From Topomyia yanbarensis (lineage: Eukaryota > Arthropoda > Insecta > Diptera > Culicidae), in NCBI RefSeq assembly GCF_030247195.1, contig NC_080670.1:212028546-212092545 (forward strand): 64,000 nt of DNA, read 5' to 3'. The stretch's first letter is position 1; each line of letters starts with the position of its first letter. Of the stretch, positions 21,537-32,176 are shown one piece after another. The translations under genes and the position numbers were made by a program. The notes under the pieces were generated by a model, which saw nothing but the letters and a program-made list of their open reading frames with translations, was not told where the DNA came from and made no database searches.

Positions 21537-21857
21537 TTAAATTCATCTCCTCATACTCTCATCCAAGGCTAATCATTCACCAATTAAAGTGTCCTAGAAT
21601 ATTTAGTTTTAAATTTAGACAATAACAGAAAAAAGTAAATAAATACACCCAAAAATACTAGATCATTATGAAATACAACAATGTAAGGAAAAAAGCAAAC
21701 AATAAAGTGATTTCAGTGTTAGTTTTAGACAAAGTACTAGTATAGTTAAAATTAGTCTTAAGGATTTTTGTAACGTGCTATGTAAAAAAAGAAACTGGCG
21801 TAAAAAGCTTTTGCAAATGCCGTGTCAAATAAACGTATGAAAAAAAAAAAAAAAAAA
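21537..21857 (+). other. I-element 3' UTR and poly(A) tail
   Basis: AT-rich untranslated stretch ending in AATAAACGTATG and a run of A residues (21841-21857) directly against the right target duplication. The AATAAA close to the A run could act as a polyadenylation signal. Confidence 0.8.
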
Positions 21858-21865
21858 TTTTCTCT

Positions 21866-22440
21866 AGAAGTCATGGCAATCCATGACTGGTGCGTTCGCT
21901 ACTCGCTAGTAGGTGTTGCTGCTCTAGAGCCACTCTTGAACATGTGGTGTCTATTGTCGTGAAATGAGATTAGACCAATCTCATTCGCTTGGTAGATACT
22001 GTACCGTATTCCAAGCACAAATCTTTGTGATTCTGTGTGGCGTACAATCGACACTTCGACAGGGAATTTTCGGTAAAAGAACCTATTTTTTCTTTGACAG
22101 TCAGACTGCCCTGAAAGCACTTAGTTCGACAGATTCGAGATCGAAATTAGTAATCGTATATCGAACTCAAATCGAAGAACTTAGCATTTCAAATGCTATC
22201 TACTTTCTATGAGTACCCTGTCATTTAGGTATTACCGGAAATGAATCGGCGGACGAATTGGCACGAGATGGCGCTGCGACTGACTTCTGACTTCTTTGGA
22301 CCAGTGCCAGTTTTGCATTTATTGATAACTTGGATAAAGCACACGATTCGCTCGTGGGCTGCATCCGAACATGCCAAACCATTATCACATGAGTAATATT
22401 CAGCTTGCTGAGTATCATTCGTGTAATCTTAGCGAATCCA
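21866..22440 (+). pseudogene. LOA-clade relic 1, RNase H part (continuation)
   Basis: LOA homology resumes at AGAAGTCATGGCAATCC and follows the order seen at 59018-60060, with two internal deletions. Shared motifs are the SHS(F/L)GRYCTVFQA stretch, LCGVQ and the SDSQAALKAL-like DSQTALKAL. Frames are short and broken. Homology fades near 22440, where an unrelated antisense reverse transcriptase fragment begins. Confidence 0.75.
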
Positions 22441-22479
22441 ACTAATCCAGTTCACTTTAAGGATAATTCGCATCGGTTG

Positions 22480-22830
22480 AACCCGTATCTATCAAGAAAT
22501 CTCCATATCGTCGGCGAAGGAATGGCGAAGTCCTTGTAGTTTGCTATGAACATCATTAAAATATAGGAGAAATATTACTGAGCCGAGGTAGCTTCCTTGC
22601 GGGATGTCGAATGTAGCGAAAAATTGTGCAGATACATAGTCCTGCATTGCACATTGCTGATTTGGAGTACGGAAACCAACTACGTATTGATGTTCTTAGA
22701 TCTGTTAGGAAACGAAGGAATGTTAGACTTACGCATGTTGCTGATAGAGGAAACTTTTGCATCTTCACAAGTATCGTAGGATGGAGAAGTTGGTCACTAA
22801 GATTGCCAATTGTATGAATTATTCTGAGAC
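22480..22830 (-). pseudogene. Antisense non-LTR reverse transcriptase fragment
   Basis: Read on the minus strand, one frame gives IPQGSYLGSVIFLLYFNDV and, about ten residues later, SFADDMEIS. These are the PQG box and the catalytic FADD box of a non-LTR reverse transcriptase. Upstream (towards 22830) the homology appears to shift frame. Too short to assign a clade, although the (I/V)PQGSxLGPLLFxLxxNDV style fits Jockey/CR1-like elements. The fragment is inactive. Confidence 0.6.
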
Positions 22831-23570
22831 GCTGGTTGGTGATATTTTTTTATAATTTCCAACTGCAAGACTTCAGAAAACCCAATTAATATGATAATTA
22901 AAAGTCTTCAAATCGAATGCGTCGATTATTGTGAACCAACAATAGAAAAGCTAGATTCTTGGTGACCATGAAATACCACGAGTTCTTCAGACATACTCAT
23001 CGTCCTCGGGTTATGCTCATTTACAAATAACAAACAATTTCAGACTTTAGCTCCCCACACTATGACCGATCCTATTTTTTTTTTTTATCAAAGTACAGGT
23101 TTGAAGAAGATACTAAGTTGTAAAATTTGATACCTGAGCTAAAAACGTAGAAATTCGAATTCATTTTCTCCCATTCCTCTGGACAAATTTGTACAGGCTA
23201 ACCAACAACCGTAATATGTAATCGATTCTTCACCGTTGTGGTTTAGGATGTTTTTCGCCCCCGAATTTTCACCACAGACTGACTTTTTTTTACTTCTCTC
23301 GGTGTGCAGTTCCTCCACCGCTAAGAGCACATTAAACCGAGCGAGTAGGAAGAGAAACAACATAGAATGAACTGTTAGATTTTGAAGAAACACCTCAAAA
23401 CGCAGCAGAGAAAAAAAAAGACTGAAAAGAAATGGAAACATCCATTCAGTTCGACAACCTGCCACGGTAATGGAATCGAAATCGTTGGTTCTTCGAATCG
23501 CGAAACAGCTGTTTTTTTTTCAACAGAGAACTCCAACAGCTACCTAAACAAAGTAAATGCGCAAAGTTCA
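22831..23570 (-). other. Presumed CK1 intron sequence, nothing recognised
   Basis: AT-rich DNA between the antisense RT fragment and the splice donor of the kinase exon. No second exon, repeat terminus or RNA gene was recognised. Confidence 0.4.
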
Positions 23571-23579
23571 AGCACTCAC

Positions 23580-24403
23580 CTAAACAGTTGTCTCAGATAC
23601 ATATAGTCCGGTCCTTCGTCGAACCGCAAACTGCGACAGTAGTTGAGATACATCGCAAACTCCGCCGGGAAACCCTTGCAGAGCAGCTCGATCGGGGTGG
23701 ACATCTTCTTCTCGGAGATCTTTTCGTACTTCTGCTTCTTGTTGGTCGCTTTCAGTCCCTGCCACGGTAGTGAGCCCCGGTTGAAGTACATCATCACGTA
23801 ACCGAGCGATTCCATGTCGTCCCGGCGACTCTGTTCGATTCCGAGGTGGGCATTTATCGAAGCGTAGCGGGCCGTTCCGGTTAGGTTTTTGTCTTCCCGA
23901 TACAAAATGTGGATGCGCGACCGGAAATCCCGATACTTTTTCGCAAGCCCGAAATCAATCATGAACAGTTTATTACAGTGTCGTCCAATACCCATCAGGA
24001 AGTTGTCCGGTTTGATGTCCCGGTGGATGAAGTTTTTCATGTGCAGGTATTCTAGGCGACCAATCATTTGATCGACCAACATGAGTACCGTTTTGATCGT
24101 GAAATGACGGCTGCAGAAATTGAACAAATCTTCCAGCGAGGGTCCTAGCAAATCCATCACTAGCACATTGTAGTTCCGTTCCTGGCCATAGTAACGGATG
24201 TGTGGAATACCGACACCCCCCATCAGCACTTTGTACAGTTTGTATTCGTACATTAACTGTGGATGCCGCGCCGTCAGGCTCTCCATTTTGAGGGCCACTT
24301 CTTCGCCATTAGTTATGTTGATACCGAGGTAAATGTCGCCGAACGAGCCGGACCCGATCTTCCGTATGATCCGGTACTTTCCAGCCACAATGAACTCGTT
24401 CAT
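23580..24403 (-). CDS. Casein kinase I alpha-like protein kinase, first coding exon
   Basis: The exon encodes 274 full residues plus two bases of a split codon. It ends at a consensus donor (TTTAG|GTGAGT on the minus strand) at the position of the LRQLFR motif, where CK1 alpha has more kinase C-lobe still to come. It is a serine/threonine kinase of the CK1 family: glycine loop [13 protein letters not shown] (about 15-27), ATP-binding Lys39, IHRDIKPDN (catalytic Asp129), DFG at 150-152, and the CK1 hallmark [21 protein letters not shown]. In other animals CK1 alpha acts in Wnt and Hedgehog signalling. Several normally invariant CK1 alpha positions differ (HILYRED for [23 protein letters not shown]), suggesting a paralogue. 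No later exon was found in the 23.5 kb to the window edge. Confidence 0.88.
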
Positions 24404-25150
24404 TTTGTATCACTTTTTTTTTACTACCACTTCGACGTTTATTTACTTCTCCTGGAAATCGAATCAATCCTTGCCAATCTTCAATCCGGAGGATCTCCAC
24501 CGAAACAAACCACAAAAAGAACCCCCAAAAACTTTTCACTTCTTCCTCTTTTTTTTCTTTTTCACTGCATTCAGGCACAAAATATTGAAGATTTTCTTCT
24601 CCTTGCCGTGTTTCAGCAACTTTTTTTTTCTCCAACACCAACTCCGTCAGGCAATCGGGGACGGAGCAGCGAAGATCTCAAGAGGAAGAAAAAACGAAAC
24701 GAAAAAAAAAACCTTCAAACGGCAGAGCACTTCTGCCCTTCTCCACCTTCCTGGTCAACACTTGCTAGCTCGCTCGCTCGGTTTGCTGCTGACTGACTGC
24801 TGCTTCTGGACTACGGTGGTGTGAGTGAGACAGAGAGGGAGGAGGAAGGTTCGGAACCGAAAACCGTAGTTCTCGCCCTTTCCGGCCCGATTGCACACCC
24901 GGAACGGACGACGTGGCCACCGTGTTCGGCCAAGAAACCACTTTTCGCGAGCGGGATCGACAGAAAATTGCACTTTTCCACGACGGGAAACCGAAAATTT
25001 TCGTTCGCAAAGCACACACGCACTCTCCACACTCGCGTTTTTTCTTTCTTCGCCGTGTGCTCACTCTAGTGTTCAGACGGTTCGCAGTACAGCTCACAGT
25101 CCGTCGTCGTTTTCTTTCTTCTGCAATCCAAAACCTCGCTCTCGCGCTGA
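24404..25150 (-). promoter_or_regulatory. CK1 5' UTR and probable promoter region
   Basis: Immediately upstream of the kinase ATG on the minus strand. The DNA is rich in A tracts and CT-rich runs near the gene and becomes GC-richer towards 25100. Many overlapping open frames occur on both strands, but none looks like a protein. I see no clear TATA box or splice acceptor, so the transcription start is not placed. The frames on the plus strand (24263-25314) are taken as chance. Confidence 0.4.
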
Positions 25151-25314
25151 CGATGGCGGTGAGAGCGAATCGATCAGGTCAACCGTCAAGATTTGTAAAT
25201 TTGATTGCTCGAAAACGCAGCGCTTGCTTGTGTCGAAGCGTATTGCGTCACGGTACTTTGTGTGTGAACAAGAAAATTGCTAGCAATACATTAGTATGTG
25301 TGGACGGTGGCTAG

Positions 25315-25698
25315 CCTACCTGTTGGTATATGAAGACATAATTCCAAGATGGCTTCTATGGAAATATTTCAAGAAAATTTCTGTTTGAAAAATTGCAATC
25401 AAGTCGAGTTTGACTAACCGCGAGAGAGTCAGTTTAATAATGATGTAAGAAAACCCTCTGAGGAAAAGTCGTCCAAACGAGCGTCTCTCGTTGGTCTGAT
25501 TCGTTGAACGTTAAACCGAATCGTCCAACAGGCACACGATATGGGACTCATATAGGACGCTTTTGTTTGACGTTGAGTTGATTTTCTCTGCTGAGTTGTC
25601 AGAGACTGGCAGCCGACAGTTGGGTCAACTAAAGCATTGGGCCAACTAACGGATACGGTGAATAGAAGGAAAATGATCTATTTCTTTCACTGCTATAA
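25315..25698. other. No gene recognised
   Basis: Short intergenic stretch between the kinase promoter region and the first MITE. No protein motif, RNA or repeat was recognised. Confidence 0.4.
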
Positions 25699-25877
25699 AG
25701 CCGCCCTTACACGTCCAATATTTTTGTCAATACATGTATTGTATTGACGATATTGTTACAATATTTCAGTCCCGTTTGAAATCCACATCGTCAAAAAAAC
25801 TTTTTTCCATTACACGTACAATACTTTTGTCAATACTCTCTAGTATTGACAAAAATATTGAACGTGTAAGGGCCGCT
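25699..25877. mobile_element. MITE with CCCTTACACGT termini
   Basis: Inverted ends share AGC(C/G)(G/C)CCCTTACACGT and continue with CCAATATTTTTGTCAATAC on the left, mirrored on the right (GTATTGACAAAAATATTGAA). About 180 bp, non-coding. Confidence 0.75.
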
Positions 25878-25920
25878 GCTGTTCCCCGGTCAAACAATTC
25901 GGAATTTGATTCGGAATCCC

Positions 25921-26017
25921 GAATGGAGTCAGTATGGATTCCAACTCAAATGCAACAACCGATTCTGAGTCGGAATCGGTTGTTGCATTTGATTTAGAAT
26001 CCATACTGACTCCATTC
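25921..26017. repeat. 97-bp hairpin-forming palindrome
   Basis: GAATGGAGTCAGTATGGATT on the left is the reverse complement of the right end with one or two mismatches, and the inner arms contain AAATGCAACAACCGATTC and its complement, around a loop of about 6 bp. Flanked by further partly symmetrical GGAAT/ATTCC words, so it may be the core of a larger foldback element. Confidence 0.8.
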
Positions 26018-26469
26018 AGAAATCCGAACCGGTTCCGGCATGAGTTTAACTGGGTCGCAACGCTGATGTATTCTATATGTACCATTCTATTTTACATCAC
26101 CGACTATAACAGATCGATCGCAATGCTGTTCTATTTTTCGAGCACATTTTTGGATCAGATTTGGAACAACTCGACTATTCTATTTAAAATTTTCCACAAT
26201 TTGAAACACGCATAGAACACTGTTCTAATTTTTTTCCGTTAGTATGTGTGACGACTGACACCAGAAAACAATATGTGTCACGAAAGTGATTAACAATATA
26301 AACAATATTTTGAACAGGTGGCTGAATCATCGCATTAGGAACACCGTGTTCTAGATATATTTTGACAGATCCAAATTGTCCGACGGCTTGTCATTTTGAA
26401 ACAAATTTACATTAGAGCGTTACGAACAGCCTAAGGCCAGTTTATAATATATTATGCAACACTTTCTAG

Positions 26470-26714
26470 CATATCTCGACAAACATATGATTAGGATTTA
26501 AAAGCTAACTGCCAAAATACACTTTGAGTAGAAATTCTGGACAAACCGTTACTCGCCAATCACAGATGTTGGTAGTAAACGAAAGAGAAAAGTTTTCTCT
26601 TTTATAAACTGTTGTGAACTGTGTTTGACGGGAAACGGTTTGCCCGGAATTTCTTTTTAAAGATAATTTGGACAGTTAGCTATTAAGCAGTAATCATATG
26701 TTTGTCGAGACATG
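26470..26714. mobile_element. MITE with long TCTCGACAAACATATGATTA termini
   Basis: Inverted arms of roughly 95 bp. The outer 20 bp are exact, and the arms also share AGCTAACTG, GAAATTC and CAAACCGTT words. About 245 bp in total, non-coding. Confidence 0.8.
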
Positions 26715-28984
26715 TATTAACAGAAAACATAGAAACCCGAATCAAAATACTGTAATGACTCGTTTTTATCAACTAACCAAAAAATTTAGTTAATAAACGA
26801 GGAAGTTAATAGAATCGCGACAAAATTTTATCTTAATTTTTACATCCAATAATTTAAACCAACCTGAGATTCATCTCAAGTTGTCTAGCTGCAGAAAAAA
26901 TCGAATCAATCGCCTATAAGTGCGAATAATCATATTTGGTAGCCCCTTTCTGACAACTTCTAGGCATAATATCGATCTGAAACTTTCCAAATATACTCCT
27001 CATGGATGCCAATGCATTCTATTGTCGAAAGTTAACAGGAAATATTCCTGAAGCATAATCAAAATTTATTCTTGTATTAATCAGACATAAAGCGCTGGTG
27101 TTTCCTGCACAGTTGTGCAATATTCAATAAGAAATTTTCTTCATTCTCAAGAATTATAGTCACTACACTCATCTAATAACTCACGACTCTACATACGTGC
27201 ATAAGTTTCTCGCGACGGATATATGCGCCTTACCAGCTAACTGATTTAGACTAAAACTATTTAGTTCACAATTTGATAACCAAACGCGACGGTCGCGGCC
27301 AGACGACTTCTCCGCTCTACAGTTGAATCACGACTTCCTCCAAGTTCTGCCAGACTTTTTGTAATTCTAGTTTGGAGACCTTTCTCAGGCATAGATACGC
27401 CTCCAAAAGTAACCAAACGCGGGAGCTCAGACTTCCCTCAATATTCTTTTTATTAAAAATGATTATGAGTCATCACGCGGAAATTCTTGGCCAGTTGCGG
27501 AAGACTTTTAAGCATCATCGTCATCGTTATATTTTTGCTACTGCGTAAGTACGGGTAAGCCTTCTCCAACTATCGATTAACAATTTTTTTAATAATTTAA
27601 TAATTTTTTAATAATAATTAATTATTAATGTTGAATGGCTATCTGGATCAGTGAACTAGCAGTGACGGTAATGTTGGGAATTATCTTGGAAACATTGTCT
27701 CTCGTGATGCTCGCGGTCGACTCGGATCGGCACGGAAGTCACGCTATTTAAATTCAGTTGACACTCATGACTACGATCGATCGGGTGGTGATGGTAGAGG
27801 TGGTAGATGAGCATCATAGTGACCAAGAACACTCGTGGCTAGCGTTTGGATAATGGCAAGGGCAAATACGATCGCGCCAACAATTAAAAGAAAGTTCCGC
27901 ATCCGACAGTCAGCCCATTAGACGTGGTGGCGGTGTACGTTTACTACACGGCACCGAAAAACTATCTAAAATTAAGTACTTTTGATTCATTCTCGTGGTA
28001 TTGTGCAGGAAGGTAAAATTAGGTAAACCATGTTGAAGGTAGTTTCCATTTAACTATGGCAAAAATCATAACTCAACCTTGAGTTTAATTTACTTAGATT
28101 TAAGTTGAATTTACCTAATTTTGAGTATACCCCAAACAACTCAAAAGTACGTTACTCGACTGAGTCGAATCTCTCGTTTTGTTTTTAACAGCACTAATAA
28201 GTGCGAAAGGGACGCACTACTCAAATGTACCTAAATTTACGTTAAAAGAACTTATTCTGTAGGTTGTTTTATTCTTGCGTGTAGATAGGTACAGGGCTGG
28301 GACGGGACATGCGGATGGACCTTTTCTTTTTTCGATTCCCATTCTGCTCGCATACGTTCTTATTCTCGTTCACATTACTCACATGCTTTCTCATTCTGGC
28401 TCACACTGGTTCAAAGTGAAGTTTCAGAGCTGGATCAATATGTCACTTGTTTTTTTTCTATCCGCCAGTCCCGTCCCAGGTACAGGGCTAATCTAGTTAG
28501 TTTCAGTTCCAAATATTATGTCATATGTAAACGTTAAATGGTGCGGGACAACAATGATGCTGTCATAATTTCACTCGTATACAATACATTAGAAATGTAG
28601 TGGCGAAACCCGCCTAGCAGTTTGTTTATAATTGAGAGACTCGCCGCTTTGTTTTTTTATTGACTTTCATGAAGTCTGAAACATCTTTTCAAATAAGTTT
28701 TATATTTTTTGTAAAGTATTCTTACTCCCGACTTACTCCTCTTTAAGATACTAATTAAATCTTCGTTCGTTGACATATGCAATTTGGGCCCATTTGTTGG
28801 GTCACAATCGAATTAGCATGTTAAAAAAATCCAGTAGAATGTGGAAACCTATCATCTTGTTTCGAAATGAATTTCAACCGGCACAAATACCAGCTGAATT
28901 CGTTCATTATCCGTTAAATAACAACCCTGAAATTAGCAACATTTCAGTGACAGCTCGTTATAGACAGCTGTCACCTATGCACTG
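26715..28984. other. Intergenic region between CK1 and Rab40, no gene recognised
   Basis: About 2.3 kb without a supportable coding frame. It holds AT-rich patches (27575-27640). No tRNA, MITE termini or duplicated block was seen. Upstream control elements of Rab40 could lie here, but I cannot identify them. Confidence 0.4.
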
Positions 28985-29443
28985 ACCCCCGTCAGGCGTG
29001 AAGCGAAAAACGCAAAACGAAAACGAACGGATTTGCAGCAGCAAGAAAAAACACAAAAAAATCCGTCATCGAAAGTTTTAAGCCGTAGTTACGGAGACCC
29101 AACTAAAAATAATCGGAAATATTCTACTTATTTTTCGTTCCGGAGTGATGTTTAACCCGTGAGAATCGTTTAAAACGTATTTTATAAAAGAAAAACAAGT
29201 TCCAAGTGTAAATCCGGTTAGCAAAAGTGAAAGCAATCGCTTTTGTGACGGCTGCAGCTGCCCCTGCGAAGCCAGAAAATCCCATCGAACCATTGATAGA
29301 CGAAGATTGCCAAAAAAATTGGGCGGTTTCCAGAGTTGACTGCTAGGACGAAAGTTATTTCGTAATCTAGGCGACGCTGTGGTCTATATCCACTACACGC
29401 ACATACAGGAAGAACTGGAAACGGGTTTTTGTTTTCGCCACAG
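28985..29443 (+). other. Likely first 5' UTR exon of Rab40
   Basis: A purine-rich leader (GCGAAAAACGCAAAACG, then CAAAACG-type words) ends at CACAG|GTATGA, a plausible splice donor (exon end 29443). The 5' boundary is a guess from base composition. Linkage to Rab40 rests on the series of matching splice sites downstream. Confidence 0.35.
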
Positions 29444-29779
29444 GTATGACAAAAACCGCCTTCCAACCCTTAACCACCCACCCACACACACCGTCCCACA
29501 CACGGCAAACTGCTTCGATCCGTACTATAATTTGCTTTTGTGTGTTTGTTGTTTTATTTGATCACTATTTTTTGTCGTTCAGCCGCACTCATCGAGGAGC
29601 CGACATTCTTTAGTTGTAGTCTCTACCGCGGGCGAACGTAACACTCTTCTTGTGACCTTGCATTTTAATTTATTCACAAAGTTTAATTTCTGCTCGGAGC
29701 GTACCTTTTTCCTTTGCCATTCAATCGGTGTTGTTTTCGATGTTGGGTTAATTGCTGATGGTATGTTTTTTTTCTGTAG

Positions 29780-29878
29780 GCGATTCTAAAAGCGGAATTC
29801 TGCTTCGAAGCGTTCTGGGAAGTGGACAGAAGCACAACTTCTATGGCTACGAGAGGCCCATCGTTGGCCTCAACAAAG
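29780..29878 (+). other. Likely second 5' UTR exon of Rab40, with uORF start
   Basis: Preceded by a strong pyrimidine tract and acceptor (TTTTTTTCTGTAG) and followed by the donor AAAG|GTAGGT. An ATG at 29843 would open a short upstream ORF of 22 codons that crosses the next splice junction and stops at 29989-29991, 37 nt before the Rab40 ATG. Confidence 0.45.
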
Positions 29879-30028
29879 GTAGGTGGTGGTAGTAAGCAGT
29901 AGAGTGATTCTATTGTCACGTTCGTCCGATTACCACTGCGTTATCGTTTTCTTGGCAGCAGCTTCTGCGGAACTTAACGAACAGTGAGTAGATTTGAGGG
30001 CAGCCGGCCGAGACTGTAGCAAGCCGCA

Positions 30029-30152
30029 ATGGCAAAGGAGTACGACTATCTGCTGAAGGTGCTGCTCGTTGGCGACAGTGATGTTGGGAAGCAGGAGATC
30101 CTTTCCGGACTGGACGACGGCTCGTCGGAGAGTCCGTTCTGCAGTGGAAGCA
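30029..30152 (+). CDS. Rab40-type GTPase with SOCS box, coding exon 1
   Basis: Encodes residues 1-41 and the first base of codon 42. Start chosen at the ATG at 30029, just before [18 protein letters not shown], which aligns with the N-terminus of Rab40 proteins. The P-loop is GDSDVGKQ; the usual Ser/Thr after GK is absent, as is characteristic of Rab40. The exon is preceded by an acceptor at 29957-29958 (CTTGGCAG) and ends at the donor GCA|GTAAGT. The intron to exon 2 is 740 bp (30153-30892). Confidence 0.9.
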
Positions 30153-30892
30153 GTAAGTAGCATTTGGGTATTCTATGGGTTCGAGGGCAGTTTGTGGTGG
30201 TGGCCGTTTTACTTACGCATTGAATTGTTGATTTACTCTAGTTCGAACCGAACTTCAAAATATTCAGGTTCGTTCAGTTATGAGTTTGTTCGAGTTGCGG
30301 CAAATCGAACGTACGTGTTGAGATTTGCATTGCAAATTATGTTGTTTTGATTTGTTTTTGCGATAGCCGTTTTTGTTCTTTCAAGTAGGTTTTTCGACTG
30401 CAGTAGATTTTTGGTTTGGTTCTAACGAACTTTTTAAGCTATTCCCTCTTCTATCAAGTAGTAGCTAAATTTGAAAGTATCGCGTTAACTGAATTCTAGA
30501 AGCTTACTCGTCTTTTATTATTTTCATAAACTCGTTTCTATGCCGACCAAGTAACTTCCGAAGATGGAGCACGTTCACGTAAAGCGCTTCTGTCATATCG
30601 GTCATATCGCTATTCAAACTTTGCAAAGCCTACTGCGATAGCAATTTCACGTTACACGCGTTACTGATTCCTAGTCCTGTGAAGCGTTTGAAGCAATTTT
30701 ACTGTGAACTGGTCGATTTTACAATTCGCCGAAAAAACCAATCTTAGTCGGTAGCGCTATTTAAATTTTCAAAAATGTATTTTTAACATTAGATTGTGTC
30801 TGTTATTCTACTTTTAAATAATGTTAAACTGATTAGGCTATAGGCAACTCTCACACAATGCACTAACATTCAGCTTTCCGATCCGATTCCAG

Positions 30893-31593
30893 CCGCCTAC
30901 AAAACCACCACAATCCTACTGGACGGCAAACGTGTCAAACTACAGGTCTGGGACACGTCCGGTCAGGGTCGCTTCTGTACCATCATCCGGTCCTATTCTC
31001 GCGGAGCCCAGGGCATCATTCTAGTGTATGACATAACCAACAAATGGAGCTTCGATGGGCTGAGTCGTTGGTTGAAGGAAGTGGAGGAGCATGCTCCGGG
31101 CGTCCCGAAGGTGCTGGTAGGCAACAGATTGCACTTGGCTTTCAAACGTCAGGTTGCAGCGAAACAGGCGGAACTGTATGCCTCCCGTAATAAGATGGCC
31201 TGCTTTGAGATTTCTCCGCTGTGCGATTTCAACATACGGGAATCGTTTTCCGAACTGGCACGGATGGCCCTGCACCGTAACGGGATGGAACGAATTTGGC
31301 GCTCGAACAAGGTACTCTCGCTGCAGGAACTGTGCTGCCGGACGATCGTTCGCCGAACTAGCGTGTATGCAATTGACACTCTTCCGCTTCCGCCTTCGGT
31401 GAAGTCCAATCTGAAATCATACGCGCTGACTTCGTCCCAGTGTCTCAGCACGGTCCTGCACCACAACACGGCGCCGGCGTCCAACGCAAAGAACCTCAAG
31501 TGCAAAACTCCTGCCGGCCATCTGAAGCTGCACCGGAGTAGCGCCATCAGCAGCGTAAGTGGCAGCATGCGGAACAGCTGCGTGATATCCTGA
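30893..31593 (+). CDS. Rab40-type GTPase with SOCS box, coding exon 2
   Basis: Joins in frame after ATTCCAG at 30892 to give a 274-residue protein. GTPase motifs: KTTTILLDG (switch I side), WDTSGQGRF (G3), and [11 protein letters not shown] in place of the usual NKxD (G4). A SOCS box at about 183-219 ([11 protein letters not shown] to [14 protein letters not shown]) carries the LPLP Cul5 box. The C-terminus is NSCVIS, a CAAX-type prenylation signal. Rab40 proteins recruit Cullin5-Elongin B/C to ubiquitinate targets and act in membrane traffic and cell migration. An internal donor (AGC|GTAAGT, 31555) with an acceptor at 31619 could remove 65 nt and change the C-terminus. The TGA at 31591-31593 is followed by an open frame. 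Confidence 0.92.
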
Positions 31594-31776
31594 TTGGGGT
31601 CGATTGTTGCGTCGCTCAGGCGGATTTTCATCCCACGCCGGAGACGGTCCCGCAATAATAGCAGCAGACGGAGCAGTCAAAGCACTGCTGCCATCGTTGG
31701 GACCGGCGTCGGTACGGGTGGAGGCGCAACCTTCCTCGGCGGTGGGCGCGGCGGTAAGAGTGGTTGCTGTTTTTAA
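31594..31776 (+). other. In-frame 60-codon extension after the Rab40 stop
   Basis: Directly after the TGA the same frame stays open for 60 codons to TAA at 31774-31776. The predicted tail is Arg/Ser-rich (IPRRRRSRNN), then Gly/Thr-rich, and ends GGKSGCCF, a cysteine pair at the very end as in many geranylgeranylated Rabs. It could be a readthrough extension, a relic of the ancestral C-terminus, or chance in GC-rich DNA. Confidence 0.4.
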
Positions 31777-32090
31777 GTTTTTTTATATATGTTATTTTTG
31801 GGTTTTCTCTTGTTTCATGATCTGTATAGAAAGTGTTATGATATCGGTATCGCGCTAGGAGTTTTTCTTACCTTTTATTATTTTTCTATTAATTTGAATT
31901 ACGAGCCAATGTTGGGGAGTATTTTTTGAGGTTGCTATCGATCTGCGAAGATTTCCTTTTCGTATTGTGATGAACTATTTTTTTAATCGAGCTGGCGGAA
32001 AATGACAGGTTAATAATTTGTTTTCATTCAATTATATCCTAACCCTATCCTTGTTTCAGATTTGACCAAATTCTAGCAAAAATGATTTTT
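31777..32090 (+). other. Rab40 3' flank / 3' UTR
   Basis: AT-rich sequence after the Rab40 coding frame. No convincing AATAAA signal was found before the repeat at 32094, so the transcript end is not placed. Confidence 0.35.
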
Positions 32091-32093
32091 TCT

Positions 32094-32176
32094 CGAAGCT
32101 AATTTTTGGAAATATTTGACATTCCACAAGGAAGCCACCTCGACCCTTAATCGGTTTCAATTTATTTCAAAGAACT
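32094..32176 (+). repeat. Direct repeat, left copy (partner at 37328)
   Basis: Shares TTTGACAT(T/C)CCACAAGG, CGACCCTTAAT and TTTATTT(C/T)AAAGAAC with 37328-37427 in the same order and orientation. The two copies flank the transposon mosaic 32.4-36.9 kb. About 85-100 bp each; identity is imperfect. Confidence 0.65.

Larger units (their letters stand above)
15829..21857 (+). mobile_element. I-clade non-LTR retrotransposon, apparently full length
   Basis: A 6.0-kb element with a 5' UTR (15829-16540), two intact ORFs, a 3' UTR and a terminal A run (21841-21857) after AATAAACGTATG. Target duplications TTTTCTCTAGAA (15817-15828 and 21858-21869) are identical, implying a recent insertion. The order Gag with CCHC knuckles, then endonuclease, reverse transcriptase and RNase H in ORF2, is that of the I clade. 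Nothing in the visible frames is broken, so it may be an active or recently active source copy. Confidence 0.92.

Noticed and set aside
24263..25314. Overlapping open frames of up to 177 codons on the plus strand opposite the CK1 leader
   Set aside because: They mirror a compositionally biased 5' UTR, lack domains, and several cross A-tracts; shadows of the kinase gene region.
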